A stretch of DNA of 64,000 nt from Corbicula japonica (taxonomy: Eukaryota > Mollusca > Bivalvia > Venerida > Cyrenidae): NCBI GenBank assembly GCA_038501625.1, contig JAZAYU010000061.1, positions 422,303-486,302 on the forward strand. Direction: 5' to 3'. Below the pieces are notes generated by a model. That model was not told where the DNA came from. It worked only from the letters and a program-made list of their open reading frames with translations, and did not search any database. Position numbers and translations under genes: made by a program. This document shows positions 36,058-48,679 of this stretch, one piece after another (the first letter of the stretch is position 1; every line of letters starts with the position of its first letter).

Positions 36058-38380
36058 ACCAGAATTTTGTGACCATGTGACTCACGGTGACGAATCAGGA
36101 CGGTGTCTCGTTGTGCGAATTGCGTTTTGTGTTGCCTTGTTGTCCCCTACAACGGAACCTCGACGTTCCTATCTCACGATGTGATCAACTTCGGTACAAA
36201 AAACTCCCATTTACACAATGTAAGTAGAAAAAATCTCGATGTCACGGAACTTCAACGATGTTAATTGTTGATGCACATGTCATTTCAGGTCAATAAATGT
36301 CTTGGTAGTCTTGTAAAATACAAAACAGATAGTCACTACTTAACAAAATGCATTGGGTCTCGCCGAAATTTTCGATGTTTACTGTTAATGTTATAGCTTT
36401 TGTGATTTTGAGAAGTTAGGATATAATTTGAGTCAGTACTCTTTCTGCAAGTTAGCGAAAATTAGTGGTTGGTGCATTTAACACATGTTTATTCATTCAG
36501 AAAGATCAACGCTTGTTTTTCCTCAGAAACTGCGCCTGTTGATGCAGTAGCTGTTTCATTGATTTTAAGACAACGGTGGCCTATGTGCCTAAAATACAAC
36601 GGCGCATTTTTACTTCGATATGGTGTTATCTGGTTCGATAACGCCAAACATAATCATTCTGATTTTCAAATATTCAAATGGAAGAATAATTTCAGGGGCA
36701 TATTCAGCAGGGCAACCGGGGCACGTGCCCCTCCCCCCTCGCCCGGCTAGGACCCAAATTAAAGGGCCAGTTTAGTGGTACACATATTTCATTATAAGCA
36801 TAAATATGGTTATTCTTAAAGTGTCATGAGATCTGATATCGCTTTCAAATAGTTTTGTCGGCTTTGAACCGCGAAATTTCATTTTTATTCGCAACAAATA
36901 ATGAACATTAACAATATAAGCATCACATTAAAATACGACTGCAGCTTAATCTGCCCACGATTATTACACATACTGTTTATTTATGTATGACACCAGCAGG
37001 TTATAAGGCAGTAACCTGCCTTTGTTGTTGTTTTTTTACAAGCTCGCCCATTTCGCATCCAGCAGAAGACAGGTACAGGTGATAAAATCCGTTGGACTTC
37101 TAATCTAAACCCTGTCTAATGCTTTACTTGGTTTGAGCGCATTTACTGCGGATTGGCCTTGTTAAATTTATTTTTTCGTAGTTTTGGTTAAATGTTATTT
37201 TAACATATGAAAGATGACAACATAATAAAAATCAATCATCCGGATTTTGAAACAATGTGTTTTTATACGTGATAGATGTGACATAATTTAAACTATTGAT
37301 TCTAAACTTTTTGGAGACCTCTGGAGACGGGGTTTGAGTTCAGTATTCTACAGTAGACAGCATTAAGCTGTTTATTTTGTCTACTTTAGTAATCAAAATC
37401 AAGGCATTTTTATTATTATCCAGCTTTCAGAATGAACAGCATAGAACTCGACGGGGGCGATCGAAGTTCTCCAATGAAATTTATAAAAAAAACACGATTT
37501 ACTCCCTTTACTTCGGAGTATCCGTTTTCTCTATGGTAAAAATTGATATTTCTGGTTTTTTTGTGTTGTTTTTTTTGTATTTACACATTATCGATCAAAC
37601 TGAATTAAACCTGAGTACGTCTTATAATGCACCTGAAATGTGTTAATCCAATCGCCAGTTACCAGTTAACCTCGTTCTGACTTAATACGCACTTCAGAAA
37701 TGTGATTCGCTGTTTAAAAGGTCAAAATCTAAAGAAGCACATGACACCTTTTTGTTGTTCACACGTTTTCTGTTTCTTTAGTTTAAACTTACTAGTGCGA
37801 ATCTTGAAACCGAGGTGACTGTTTCTTTGTAAAATGATGTACAGTTTTCCCTTAAAGCAAACACAAGAAAGAGGTGCAGAAGGAAATTCGGTACAACCTC
37901 AAAATCCAAAATCTAGCAGAATCCAAATCATACGTCTCCGCATTTTAACAATAATACTGTAAACGATTTTCGCACAATAAGGATCCTGTGCCACGTATCA
38001 ACATGGACCGTTCATTTATAACATTTTTTAAACACTTTAAAATTGATATTCCACATGTATATGGCGTTTTTATGTGTCGATGTCAAGACTGCTTTACGTA
38101 ACTGAACCATCGGATATGAAGTGGACGGGTCCAGTGTCTAAAAATCGGTAAACTCTCCCTAGCAAATTACTTACAACAAAATTTTTAACAAGTGGGTCAA
38201 TACACATCGACAAAAAAAACAACAAGTTTTTCTGAAACAATCCATATTATTCTGATTTCTTTTAAACTTGAAACCGGTAAAGCTTACGAGGCCCCGTTGT
38301 ACGGGACAACAAGGCAACACGAAACGCAATTCGCACAACAAGGCACCGTCCTGATTCGTCACCGTGTGACTATGGCGATC
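36058..38380. mobile_element. Candidate DNA element bounded by inverted repeats
   Basis: About 90 bp at 36,060-36,165 recurs in inverted orientation at about 38,288-38,380. Shared text includes GACGAATCAGGACGGTG, GTGCGAATTGCGTTT and TGTTGCCTTGTTGTCCC. The 2.1-kb interior has only short random ORFs. It may be a non-autonomous transposon with its true ends just outside, or two separate insertions of one repeat. Confidence 0.45.
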
Positions 38381-38399
38381 AAATTTAGTATGGCTGGCT

Positions 38400-39689
38400 A
38401 GCTGACAGGCTGTCTAGCCGTCTGTCAGTCTATCTGTCTATTGGTTCGTCCATTTGTCCATCTGTCTTTCTGACAAAATCCAAGGCCATAAGTTTAATTT
38501 AAATTTCAACAGAAGTTGTGGGTATTATATATTGGTTGATGTTTTTTTTTCAAATTTATAAAAATCATTAATTTCTTTTTAAAAAAGCTGTTTAAATTTT
38601 ATGAAATTTGCTATGATTATTTCTCTTTTAAAAGTTGTTGCTATGAAAACCAAAGGTTTTGCAATCAAGGGAATGTCAATGTCACACAGCAACCTAGCAA
38701 CCATTTATTTTCATTTGCACCCATTTATTTTCATTTGCAACCATTTACTTTCATATCAACCATTGACTTCCCAAGCCATCAAGTGACTCCAGGTAGCCAT
38801 TGATTTTTCTTATCAACAGGTGACACCCATAGCATCCATTACTTTTCCTCAGTAGCCATTGACTTCAACGCAACAATTGCTTTTCCTTAGCAACTATTAA
38901 TTTCAAACCAATAAAGTATTATTAGCGACCAGTGACTCAAAGTTACTTCCATTTTCCTACTTTGCAGAGGTGTCTCATCATGCCCTTGTAAATTGTCATT
39001 TTTCAACCTTGCCATTTTTCAAATGACAATATCTCAGGAACCAGTTGACCGATTTCAAAAATCTTTTCAGTTCTGCATTCAGTTTCGATAAGCAAAAATG
39101 CAGATTAACAAGTTTGGAATTTTATGAACTTTAATTTTTCACTATTTTTTTCACTTTTCCAGCCCAACTGGTTTTGGATAATTAGATACATGTACGTGAT
39201 AGTCCTTTTAATTGAAACACACATGATCTTATTAAAGTTAATTTTATTACATTTAATACTATTCATAAACGGCACATAACGATATATAATTTGTAAAACA
39301 TTTTATCGGTTAATCATATTGAAAAACAAAAGTATCTTGTCTGTCACGTGATTGTCAAGTTATAAGTAATTTCATTAGGAAATTATCTAAGTTTGTCATT
39401 ACAGTATTATTGCTATCGAAACAGTTAAAGTTGAATGCTTGTTTATTTGCATTGTTTAAAAAGTCAAATATGTATGGCAGGGAACACAGTCTCCTAACAG
39501 TAACGAACGCGCAAAATAATCAAAAATTGCAGTCTTGATTTGAGTAATCCTGTTTATTTGCCACTCAATATTTACACAGACGTCTGTATCGTGCTCGACG
39601 GCCTTCGATTAATAACAACACTAATTGAATGTACATGGAGAAATTTTTACAGCCGACACACGGCTAAAACAACGCTTTTGCAATGTTTA
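38400..39689. other. Intergenic with simple repeats
   Basis: A TGTCTGTC-rich stretch lies at about 38,403-38,475. A short tandem repeat of CATTTATTTTCATTTGCAMC type lies at about 38,700-38,760. No gene is supported. Confidence 0.4.
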
Positions 39690-40302
39690 AAAAATGAAAA
39701 AGGAACTTTGAAAGCCACCGAACACGAACAATTATAAAGTAGGCTAAGATCATGATGACAGAAATTAGAATAATATCGAGCCTGTCAGTTTTATTCCGAG
39801 ATTCTCTAACAACCCTCATGAACTCTTTAACTCGAGCCACTCGGGTGACGTAAAGGAAACGAGCAACTTTAAAGTGTTAACATTTTATTGTTGCGGCAAA
39901 ATCAATTAGACAAAGTTTACATTCTGTATCATGTTTTAACTTAAAACAGATACAAATTATGTCATTACTGATTTTACTCTAAGAAAGTGACGCTATTAAA
40001 CATTTTCAATCTCACATCGGCACGGTGGTTAAGCTACACGGACTTTTTTAAAAAATAAAATTTACGTCCGCTGAACTTTTTTTTTTGGATCCAGGGAAAG
40101 AGTTTTATGACTTTTATGATTTAAGAAATGGACAAGTAGCCCAAAACATAAAAAAAAATCACCATAAACTCGGGTGAATTTAATAGTTTAACGTCTCCAC
40201 GGAATATTTTAGGTTATTTTAGCCGTTTATACATGTCTTATTATGCCGTTAGTTAAAAGTTTGTTAGTTTTTTTTTAGTTATGAATTTACTTTTCTTGTT
40301 AA

Positions 40303-40796
40303 AGCCCCAATAAACTTGCCAAAACGTTTTTTTTTTCATTGTGAAAATTAATTAACCACGTTGACCCTTTTCAAAAGAAAGTATAAATGACCAAATATTT
40401 ATGTCCCCAAATAATCCCCAATCATTGAAACCCGGTCCGAACAGTATTTTTGTAGCCCACAAAATTACTAACCAATGTTTACAATCACTCGGCGAAAAGT
40501 TATCGGTTTTTTCCGTAAGTGGGCCGTAAGAACGCGGTGACGTCATTCTGTATAATGAGCGACCTTCGCCTGCCGAGAGTTGCCGAAAATCAGCTCGGAA
40601 AGATTCGCTGTTTGTTTTGTAAACAAAATAAACGATCAGAAAAACGCCCAAAACATGCTGTAAATCAATAAGATAATTACCCTTTTCTTATTGTAAGGTT
40701 TATTTTTTGTGTTATTATGCATACAGGTGGAATCTAAAATGTTTAGGTTAATAAAAAATATGTTGTTTGGCAAGTTTATTGGGGCTTTAAATACAA
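40303..40796. mobile_element. TTAA-flanked MITE with verified empty site
   Basis: A 494-bp non-coding element with inverted ends AGCCCCAATAAACTTGCCAA / TTGGCAAGTTTATTGGGGCT and TTAA on both sides (40,299-40,302 and 40,797-40,800). The paralogous block at about 31,017-31,040 reads TTCTTGTTAAAGACGAACCA with a single TTAA and no insert. This shows a clean piggyBac- or Kolobok-type insertion. Confidence 0.85.
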
Positions 40797-41224
40797 ACCA
40801 ATGTAGTAGAATTTCATTTATTAATTCATCATCCTTTTTTCATTATTTTTTTCTGATGAAGAGAGATACGTTCGTCAAAATAACAACTTGTTATAAAGAA
40901 AAAAACAACAACTGTATTTTCATCATATTATAGCACTATCTTACGTATATCTTCATTGTTACCACAATAAAACAGGTCTAGATCTTAACCTAAAGCAACA
41001 GTTACCATACATGTATCACACTTAAGCACAGCACTCACAAATGCATTCAACTATTCAACTTATCAAATCATTAAAAGGAATATAAATTTCCTCTAATTGT
41101 CACTCATAATATTGCTATCTTCAAACAATCACATATATAAATATTATTGCAGAAATTTAAAGTAATATAATTGTTTGTTAGTTGTCGGCTATTGATTAAT
41201 TGTGATAATTTGGACTGTTTACCA

Positions 41225-42958
41225 TCACACTACATAATACATGCTAATATTGTACCCTTTTCTTCCGACAAACAGCATGTTTGTAACATTACAGTAGGCA
41301 AGACTGCCGACTTCTGTTATAGACAGGAGTGTACTGTCAGATGTGTCCACTTCACCGGTCTTTGTAAAGCGTCTTACTGAAATAGAAGATGTACCAAAAG
41401 CTGAACTAGCAGATGCAAGAAAAGAATTAAGAGAAAATAGGGCACCGGTTCTGTCAGTTGCAATGGCTCCATTTTTATAAGAACTAATGGTAATATACTT
41501 CTCTTCATCCGAATTGTCCAACGACAATCGTATAATCGACCCACTTTCTTTGTAAGAGACAAATATAACGTTACAGAATGAGTCCATAGCAATGTAACAA
41601 GGACTGGACGTGTATATGGTTGCCTTAATCGTAAACACCATAAGTATACTTCCGCTAGCATCCAGCATTTCCACTTTTGTCGGTTCATTAAATGCAACTA
41701 GCATTTTACCGTCGTGTGTCACTATACCATAGCATTTTCCTTGAACTTTAATTGTTCTTTCTTCTAGCACCTGTAAGCCGTTTTCAACCTCAGCGACTGT
41801 TGCTATAGACTGCTCCTCTGGTAGAGAAACGACGACCAAGCGCGAATCAGTGATACAAGCCACGCCCCAAGGAGGAGTATCAAATGCAACGAATGAAGTA
41901 ATTTTATTCTCTGATAGGTCGATCAACTTAAGTGATCTGTTATCGTTGTCCACAATGGCAAGAATATTGTCCTTGAAGACTGCCATGCCTGTTATGCAAC
42001 ATGAAGCATCCGATTCTTTGTTCACATTCAATTCTTTCAGAAATTTCACAGTTCTGATTTCATGTGAATTCACTTTGACATTTCCAATGTTCGTTACATT
42101 GTGATTGAATTGTTTCAGTTCGTTTGCAGGCTCAAACTTGTAGCGATTTAACGAATCATTTCCCCTTATTTCAGCCAGGTCATGCTCACTAGTTCGAATC
42201 AAGGTCTTCGCTAATATTGTTGCCATGAATGATTTTTGCTTGTTATAGGGTTTGGCTCTTGTTAACTTCCAACTTCTTTCCAGTGCGTTTATTTTGTAGG
42301 TAATATCTTTGCATTTGTTTCCATATAGCTTCATTTTCTCGGAGTCGTTTTTTCTTAAACTATCTATTTCTCTTCTCACGCGTGCTTCCTGTGCATCTAG
42401 GTGGTCGTTCACTTGTTTTCTAATATCTTTTATGACAGCGTTTGCTTCGTGGTGGTTTAGCTTGATAGATTCTAGACGCCGTTTCACATGGAGTGATGTG
42501 TTTTCGATGCTTTCTTTTAAGCTGTCCATTTCATGTTTAATGTTTTCCGTTTCTTCCACAGAATCAGTTTGGTCACAAATTACAGAAACCATTCCTATAT
42601 CCATACATTTATTGTGTATGATTGATTTACATATAAAGCAAGAAAGTTCTCCATGCGATTTGCAGAAATACTCAAAATCTTGATCGGTATGTATTGCACA
42701 TCTGTATATTGCTGATTCATTTGGAAGGTCAGTTTTGTTAGACATCTCTGCTCCCTTTCTAACCGTGTGTTGTCTTGTTATACTTAAACGTCCATGGACG
42801 AGCGAACAGTTACAACACAAATACTCCTCGCACTCGGTACAATATTCAATGGCGGCTGTGGTTTCGCTTTCGTTCTGACACGGGTTGCATATATTTTCCA
42901 TATTGTTTGACACACAGTCCGTCGCTTCATTCATCGCTTTTAATCCGGTTGTTTCCAT
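41225..42958 (-). CDS. TRIM-like protein with two B-boxes, coiled coil and propeller-like C-terminus, paralogue 2
   Basis: Intact intronless ORF of 577 aa starting METTGLKAMNE at 42,958. It is nearly the same protein as paralogue 1 across both B-boxes and the coiled coil. Differences concentrate in B-box 2 (NKCMDIGM in place of HECTDIEM) and in the C-terminal 150 residues. There an Ala/Ser-rich insertion (SFLASASSAFGTSS) lengthens a loop before ISVRRFTK. RING is absent. The gene sits in the second duplicated block, with the 3' flank interrupted by a MITE. Both copies remaining open suggests recent duplication or continued selection. Whether it is expressed cannot be read from sequence. Confidence 0.85.
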   Translation of the reverse strand: METTGLKAMNEATDCVSNNMENICNPCQNESETTAAIEYCTECEEYLCCNCSLVHGRLSITRQHTVRKGAEMSNKTDLPNESAIYRCAIHTDQDFEYFCKSHGELSCFICKSIIHNKCMDIGMVSVICDQTDSVEETENIKHEMDSLKESIENTSLHVKRRLESIKLNHHEANAVIKDIRKQVNDHLDAQEARVRREIDSLRKNDSEKMKLYGNKCKDITYKINALERSWKLTRAKPYNKQKSFMATILAKTLIRTSEHDLAEIRGNDSLNRYKFEPANELKQFNHNVTNIGNVKVNSHEIRTVKFLKELNVNKESDASCCITGMAVFKDNILAIVDNDNRSLKLIDLSENKITSFVAFDTPPWGVACITDSRLVVVSLPEEQSIATVAEVENGLQVLEERTIKVQGKCYGIVTHDGKMLVAFNEPTKVEMLDASGSILMVFTIKATIYTSSPCYIAMDSFCNVIFVSYKESGSIIRLSLDNSDEEKYITISSYKNGAIATDRTGALFSLNSFLASASSAFGTSSISVRRFTKTGEVDTSDSTLLSITEVGSLAYCNVTNMLFVGRKGYNISMYYVV

Positions 42959-43320
42959 TGTGGTGTTGCTTTAAACACCACGAGATTTAAACCTTATTAA
43001 ATGTGTTGCTTTTGGTAATTGTTATGTACTACAATCATTCATATGACTGACATGTACATTAATATGCTCACATGATCCGAGGTAAACCAGGCTGATGGTT
43101 TGAGCGTCCGATGCAATATCTTGTGTACGAGATAATTTTATCTGCTGATAAATTTGGTGTTAGCTGTCGCCTTAAATAAAGTATTACGTTACAAAAAGGT
43201 CATAAACTTGATTCCGTAGATTAACAATTCCACATGCGCAATAACACGACACAAAGGTAGGCGCAAACAGTGCGGTATATAAATATTTACTAAATACATG
43301 TATACCCATATTGATCAGGG

Positions 43321-44192
43321 ACCATCTTAAACTTTCATAATGGTCATGGACTCTTGTAGGTTGTCGTAAATGTATCGATGTTGTGCAGCGACATAACTTT
43401 TACCGTATTACATAAAAAGAGTGCCACAAAATAAGGCCGTCGAAAATTTTGATAAATGGTTGAAAAGTCTGAGAGAGATGTGTACATGTATTAAGCTCCT
43501 TCTAACCCAGATGAATTTGATATTAAGCCAATTTAATACCAAAGAATTATGGGATATTTGCAGAGGTGTCAATTTTATTACACGAAGCATGTACTTTCAC
43601 CCAAATGGTATGAAATTTTTAGCATTTAGCAAATAACAAGAAACGAGAGACTTTTAACACCGTCTAGACCAACATTTTAACGTATTTTTGTAAAAAGTGA
43701 AGATTATATCCTATGTTTATCACAAAATCTAAATCTGTATTATACGTCACGTGTTTAAAAGTCGGCGAGTTTATTAGAATTTGATATAGGCCCTATATCT
43801 CGTCTATCCCCGAGATTAAATTTCTGAACTCGATGCGATTCCATGTAGATCTAAACTGGTGAAAAATCTTTAGTTGGTGGTTAAAATTTTGCGTTATGTT
43901 ACCAGAGCGCCAATTTTAGACGCCGCGAAATCATCGCCGTACAAAACATCTCCAAAATTTTCCCACGCCGGTTTTAAGACTTCGGCAGTTTATTATGGGG
44001 TTTTCACTCCTGTTTTGTTAAGCATTATTTTGTTCTATGGGAACTGAAAAATTATTTTAAAGACTTACAATACTTTTGCATAAATCATAATATACAGTTC
44101 CATAAATTAACAATCGACTTTTTCATTTTAACACAACATGATGTTATTCTGTAATTCGTGTAGCACATCAGTACATAGTACCAGCTCAAGGT
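43321..44192. other. Intergenic, nothing recognised
   Basis: Spacer between the duplicated block and the third TRIM-like copy. Only short overlapping random frames on both strands. Confidence 0.35.
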
Positions 44193-45907
44193 TCATACGA
44201 CTGCATACATTTGTAACTCGTTCCCCACCAGTCCAACAGAAAGCACGTTGGTTCTTTTGCAGAAAGCTAGACTTGACGCATTTGAGATTTTAAGTAGGCT
44301 AAACGATTCTGGATCCTTGTCGTTTTCGTCTGAAAAGCTTAATTTTATCGAATTTTGTTTTTGTTTTTCTGAAAAGCGACACGCCATTATCTTGTCTAAT
44401 GATATGTAAAGCAAAACGCCCGTACTGTCCATTGCCATCGGTCCACAATTTTTAAATCTTAACGATTTTTCGCAATCTTGTTTAGAGAAAAACAACTGTT
44501 TTATTCCCCCAGACCGTCCGTCAGATATAAAAATACATGCATGAGCAGTATCTATTTCGATGTACATTGGTTGAATTGATGTCTTGAATACACGCAGAGA
44601 GCTTCCGCACTTACCAAAAATTCCAATCTTCGAACGGTTACAAAATGTTACTATCAGTTTTCCGTCGTATCCAGCAATGCCCTGACATTGACCGTCAACA
44701 TTTATATTATGTCTAACCCCCAGGACATGTAGGACGTTTTCATTTAAAACTACTTTAGCTATTGTCTCTCTGTCAGGCAGCGTTACAGCGAACACTGATT
44801 CCTCGATGCGTGCAATACCCATGGTGAACTATCAAATACAGCCGTCGATAATATCTTGTTCCCGGCAGTTTCAATCAGTTTAATCAATTTGTTTTTCTTA
44901 TCGATGACCACTATTTTGTTATCTTCAAGAATAGTAATTGCTGTTATTTTGCATTGATGATCAGATTCAGTTTTTACATTCAACGAATTAACTAGCTTCG
45001 CTGTTTTGAAAGCCCCTTTATATTCATTTATATATCCAAAGGTATGTAGATCGGTTCGTAACTTTTGTAATTGGTCATTAGGATGGTACGTGTAGCGGTT
45101 TACGGAATTATTGCGTCGAATTTCATATAAGTCACGACGACTGGAGCGGATAAAACTTTCAGCAGATTTCATCGTCATAAATGCTTGGTACTTTTCATTC
45201 GCCTTCATTTTTGTTTTTAAATCGTTTTTCGTCGATTCAATTTCAGATGTTAGCGCCTTGCATTTACTCCCATACTTCTTCATTTTGTCTGAGTCGCTTT
45301 TCTTGAACTCGTCGATTTTCTCATGAATTTTGTTCTCGATTTCATCTAAATGTTCGTTAACTTCTTTCCTAACTTTTGTCAAGTAGATCTTTGCCACATC
45401 ATGATTAAGCTTTACAGCATCTAAACTTACTTCAATCAGGTGAGAAGTCTTGCCAACATCACGGTTCAAATCATCTAATTGAACTTGAACGTGTTTCATT
45501 TCACTCTCCAGGTCGATTTGATCACATATATCAGAAACATTTTCAATGCCGATACAGCTACTGTGTATGATACTGTTACAAAGCATGCAAGAAAGTTAAC
45601 TGTGTTGCTTGCAGTAAAAGTTCAAGTCATGGTCGACATGAATAGTGCATTTTACTTTTCTACTTCCATCTACAGTTTTCCGTTCTTTTTGCATTGCATT
45701 CATTGCTTTTACTGAATGTTGCTTTGTCGCCATCAAACGTGAATGGACACGTAAGCAAATGCTGCATAAATGTTCTTTACACTCAATGCAAAATCCAACT
45801 GCTGGCACATACTCGTTCTCATTTTTACACGAATCACACAATATTTCAAGTGTCTCGTTCACGTTTCCCATTTGCTTTGTCGATTCGCGATGTTCGTTTT
45901 CATCCAT
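44193..45907 (-). pseudogene. TRIM-like paralogue 3, inactivated
   Basis: More diverged relative of the two intact copies, in the same orientation. It starts MDENEHREST at 45,907. B-box 1 is preserved (CDSCKNENEY...CIECKEHLCSIC). A TAA at 45,596-45,598 interrupts B-box 2, where the paralogues have Glu. The frame then continues through the coiled coil to about 44,820. There one base appears lost after SSPW, shifting into the frame that encodes the C-terminal propeller-like part ending LQMYAVV at 44,193. The two lesions make a full-length product unlikely. Reading-frame retention elsewhere suggests recent loss, unless an assembly error caused either lesion. Confidence 0.8.
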
Positions 45908-45910
45908 CAC

Positions 45911-48675
45911 TTATTCTATTTGATTTAGCTTAATGTTTGATATTAACAGGAACATGTCCGTTGATTACTAATCAAACCATGAGTTTCCCAAATGCATTAT
46001 ATCTTGCGTTTATAAAAGCCTGTCAAGTAGGTATTGCATATTGGTTAGGAGTTTTGACTCTGTTAAGAAATCGATATCGCTAAAATGAAGAACTAGGATA
46101 ATGATTGGTAATTATTGACTTGACATTTGAAAAGAAAATCATCACGTTAATGACTGCCATAACAGTCGTCTTGCAAATTACTCAATGGCAATGATAAGAT
46201 CAATAATCTTTCAATGCGGCGTATTCACGATTTTAGAATTATTATAAGTTAACAATTTTAATAGACTAATTCTCAGCATGTATCAATATGTTTGACGAGC
46301 ATTATGGAAAAAACGTTCTCCAACCGTTGACCGAGTCCTCACATTTTAACGATAAGTACTGTACTTGACGATTTGACAATCGGTTTAATAAATTTTCTGG
46401 ACGAATTATGGGTCATGTATTATGTTTATTATTAACTATTAATAGAGGATGTTTAATATGTACAATTAGTTTGACCCAAGAGAGAAAAGAGGGTTACTAA
46501 AAAAGTTCAGGAAAGATGTTGTTTTGGTTAATACATGGTAAATACATGTTTTTTGTTACTTAGTATTCAAAGTTATTGTTTTAGAAATGAAATGTAATGT
46601 TATAAACGTTTTTATGGGTAGAAACCTTAGTTTTTGAAGTGAAATTGTTGAGTGAATTTGACGAGGTAGAAGAACTTTTTGAACATCCCTTTCATTAAGT
46701 TATGTTTGACTGCTCTCCACTTTCAGTAAGTTATGTTTGATTTTTCTCCCTTTGCATGTAAATATTGTATAGGTAACCAATATGCTAAAAATAGATTCAC
46801 TGATAAGATCATTGACCTAAGCAACCTTGTTAGCTGTACAAAGTTTTGTATGACTTGCATTCAGTTTACTAAAAATTAGCTTGTGTTGATGCATGATCTG
46901 AAACCAAAATCTTTATACCCACAAATGAATACAAGTTGTATTTCATTATTGACAAAGCAAAAAAAAAATTAAAAGTGGACATGCAAATTCAGTTGATATT
47001 TTGTTGGAGGAAAAGGACCTACAGAAAGAAATCCAGACCCTATTCGAGCCTCTTATATTCCGCTTTAGGTATAGAAAATTAAGTCAATCTTTTAGCTGTA
47101 GACATTTTTTGCATGGCAGAATAGTAATTGTCGGGGAGAAGAATTAATATAAGCTATCATCTGATAGCTTGTTTTCTCATCCTCTCAAATATATATGTAT
47201 TGTCTTGCTCTGTTATACATCGATGTATTTGTATTATTTGAAATAAATACTGTTTAAACCAATAGTAATTTTGAGGCATCTATATAACTTTTCTCTTTTG
47301 AATTATGGTACTATAAATTTGGAACCATTTGCCCTAATCAATTAATAATAATATCCTTCTCGTCCCCAGCTTCAATACCTGCCTTGCATCTAAAAAACAA
47401 TTACAACAACAACAAAAACAATACATTTAATTTCTACATTTGATAAAATATACTTAATGACAATGAACAACAGGAAACAGATTGAACCAATTAATTGTCA
47501 CATTTAGCAAAAAGTGTTTTTTTTTTATTTTCGGGGTACAGTTTTTATTACGCAATAACTTTTTTATTATTAATAAATTTTCATAATTTTGGTATCTATA
47601 TTACTGCAATGCATTCGGTATTATGAAACTGTGAAAAATGTTGATAATATGTGTATTTCCTTGTCAAAATGCAATTATCCCCACCATCCTTTTTAATGTC
47701 CTTAAGTATATTAACATAATTACTGGCAAGAATACCTACATACATAATTAGCCATATTAATTCTACAATATCTTTAACTTAAATATACAGACAAGATTAG
47801 TCATGATACACCATAAAGATACTGAAACTGCACCTGTTTCTGACCACCTCCAGCTCAAGAATATATAATGCATGCTTTAACTGCTTGATATGAAAATACT
47901 ATGAGAATTTCTATGAATCTTTTCAATTAATGCTTGCCTTTTCCCTGACAAATATAAACCTTGACACTGTTATATAAGTTTCAGTTAAACATTTCAATGC
48001 TCAGGTTATGTCAGATGAGCGAAACTTAACTCAAGGTTCAGAATTTTCTGTTAAATTTACAGCAAATATCTTATCACAAGGAACCATTGTTTACTCTGTG
48101 GATTGCATAAAACACCTTTTTACTTTGTATCATTTAATATTGCAACATCTATTTACATGTATGTCAGAAGTTCTCATGTCTATGTTTTGTGATATCTAGT
48201 CTAATTAAATGTTTTTACTACATTGCTTAACGTATGCGGACAATATCCACTTCCCTCTAGCCAGGGATCTTTCATCCATGCTGATATTCTTGAAGATATC
48301 ATAATTTCATCATTGCCAGTCATATGTGATATTTAATAAAATTTACTACTTATATAACTACTTATACTTGATGTCTATTTCATATCATAGGTCAAACAAC
48401 TATTCACTTCATATCTACAATCAATTCAAACCACAACTTGGCTCAAGGACATTACATCATTAGCATGAATGTCGTCCACATATAACACGTGTGTGTTATA
48501 CTTTTCTTGTTAAAGATAACGACGATTCATAATTCACTAATTTCGCAGTCTGTGTTTTATGACGATTCTATGTATAAACAAAAGAAAATAAAAGACAATA
48601 TTGATTTCTTCACGTTATTCGTAAAACAATCTGTAATTTCAAAAAGGTTACCAACCAATATTTTGCACCGCTATG
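45911..48675. other. Intergenic, nothing recognised
   Basis: AT-rich 2.8-kb stretch between the third TRIM-like copy and the LTR element. It contains short poly-A and AAC/AAAAC runs (about 47,390-47,425) and no ORF with coding character. Confidence 0.4.
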
Positions 48676-48679
48676 CATG

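Larger units (their letters stand above)
39690..43320. repeat. Segmental duplication block, copy 2
   Basis: Counterpart of 30,320-33,862 plus 35,514-35,740, in the same orientation and about 9.2 kb away. It lacks the palindromic MITE and the Tc1-like element of copy 1 but carries the TTAA-flanked MITE at 40,303-40,796, which copy 1 lacks at about 31,020. Confidence 0.85.
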
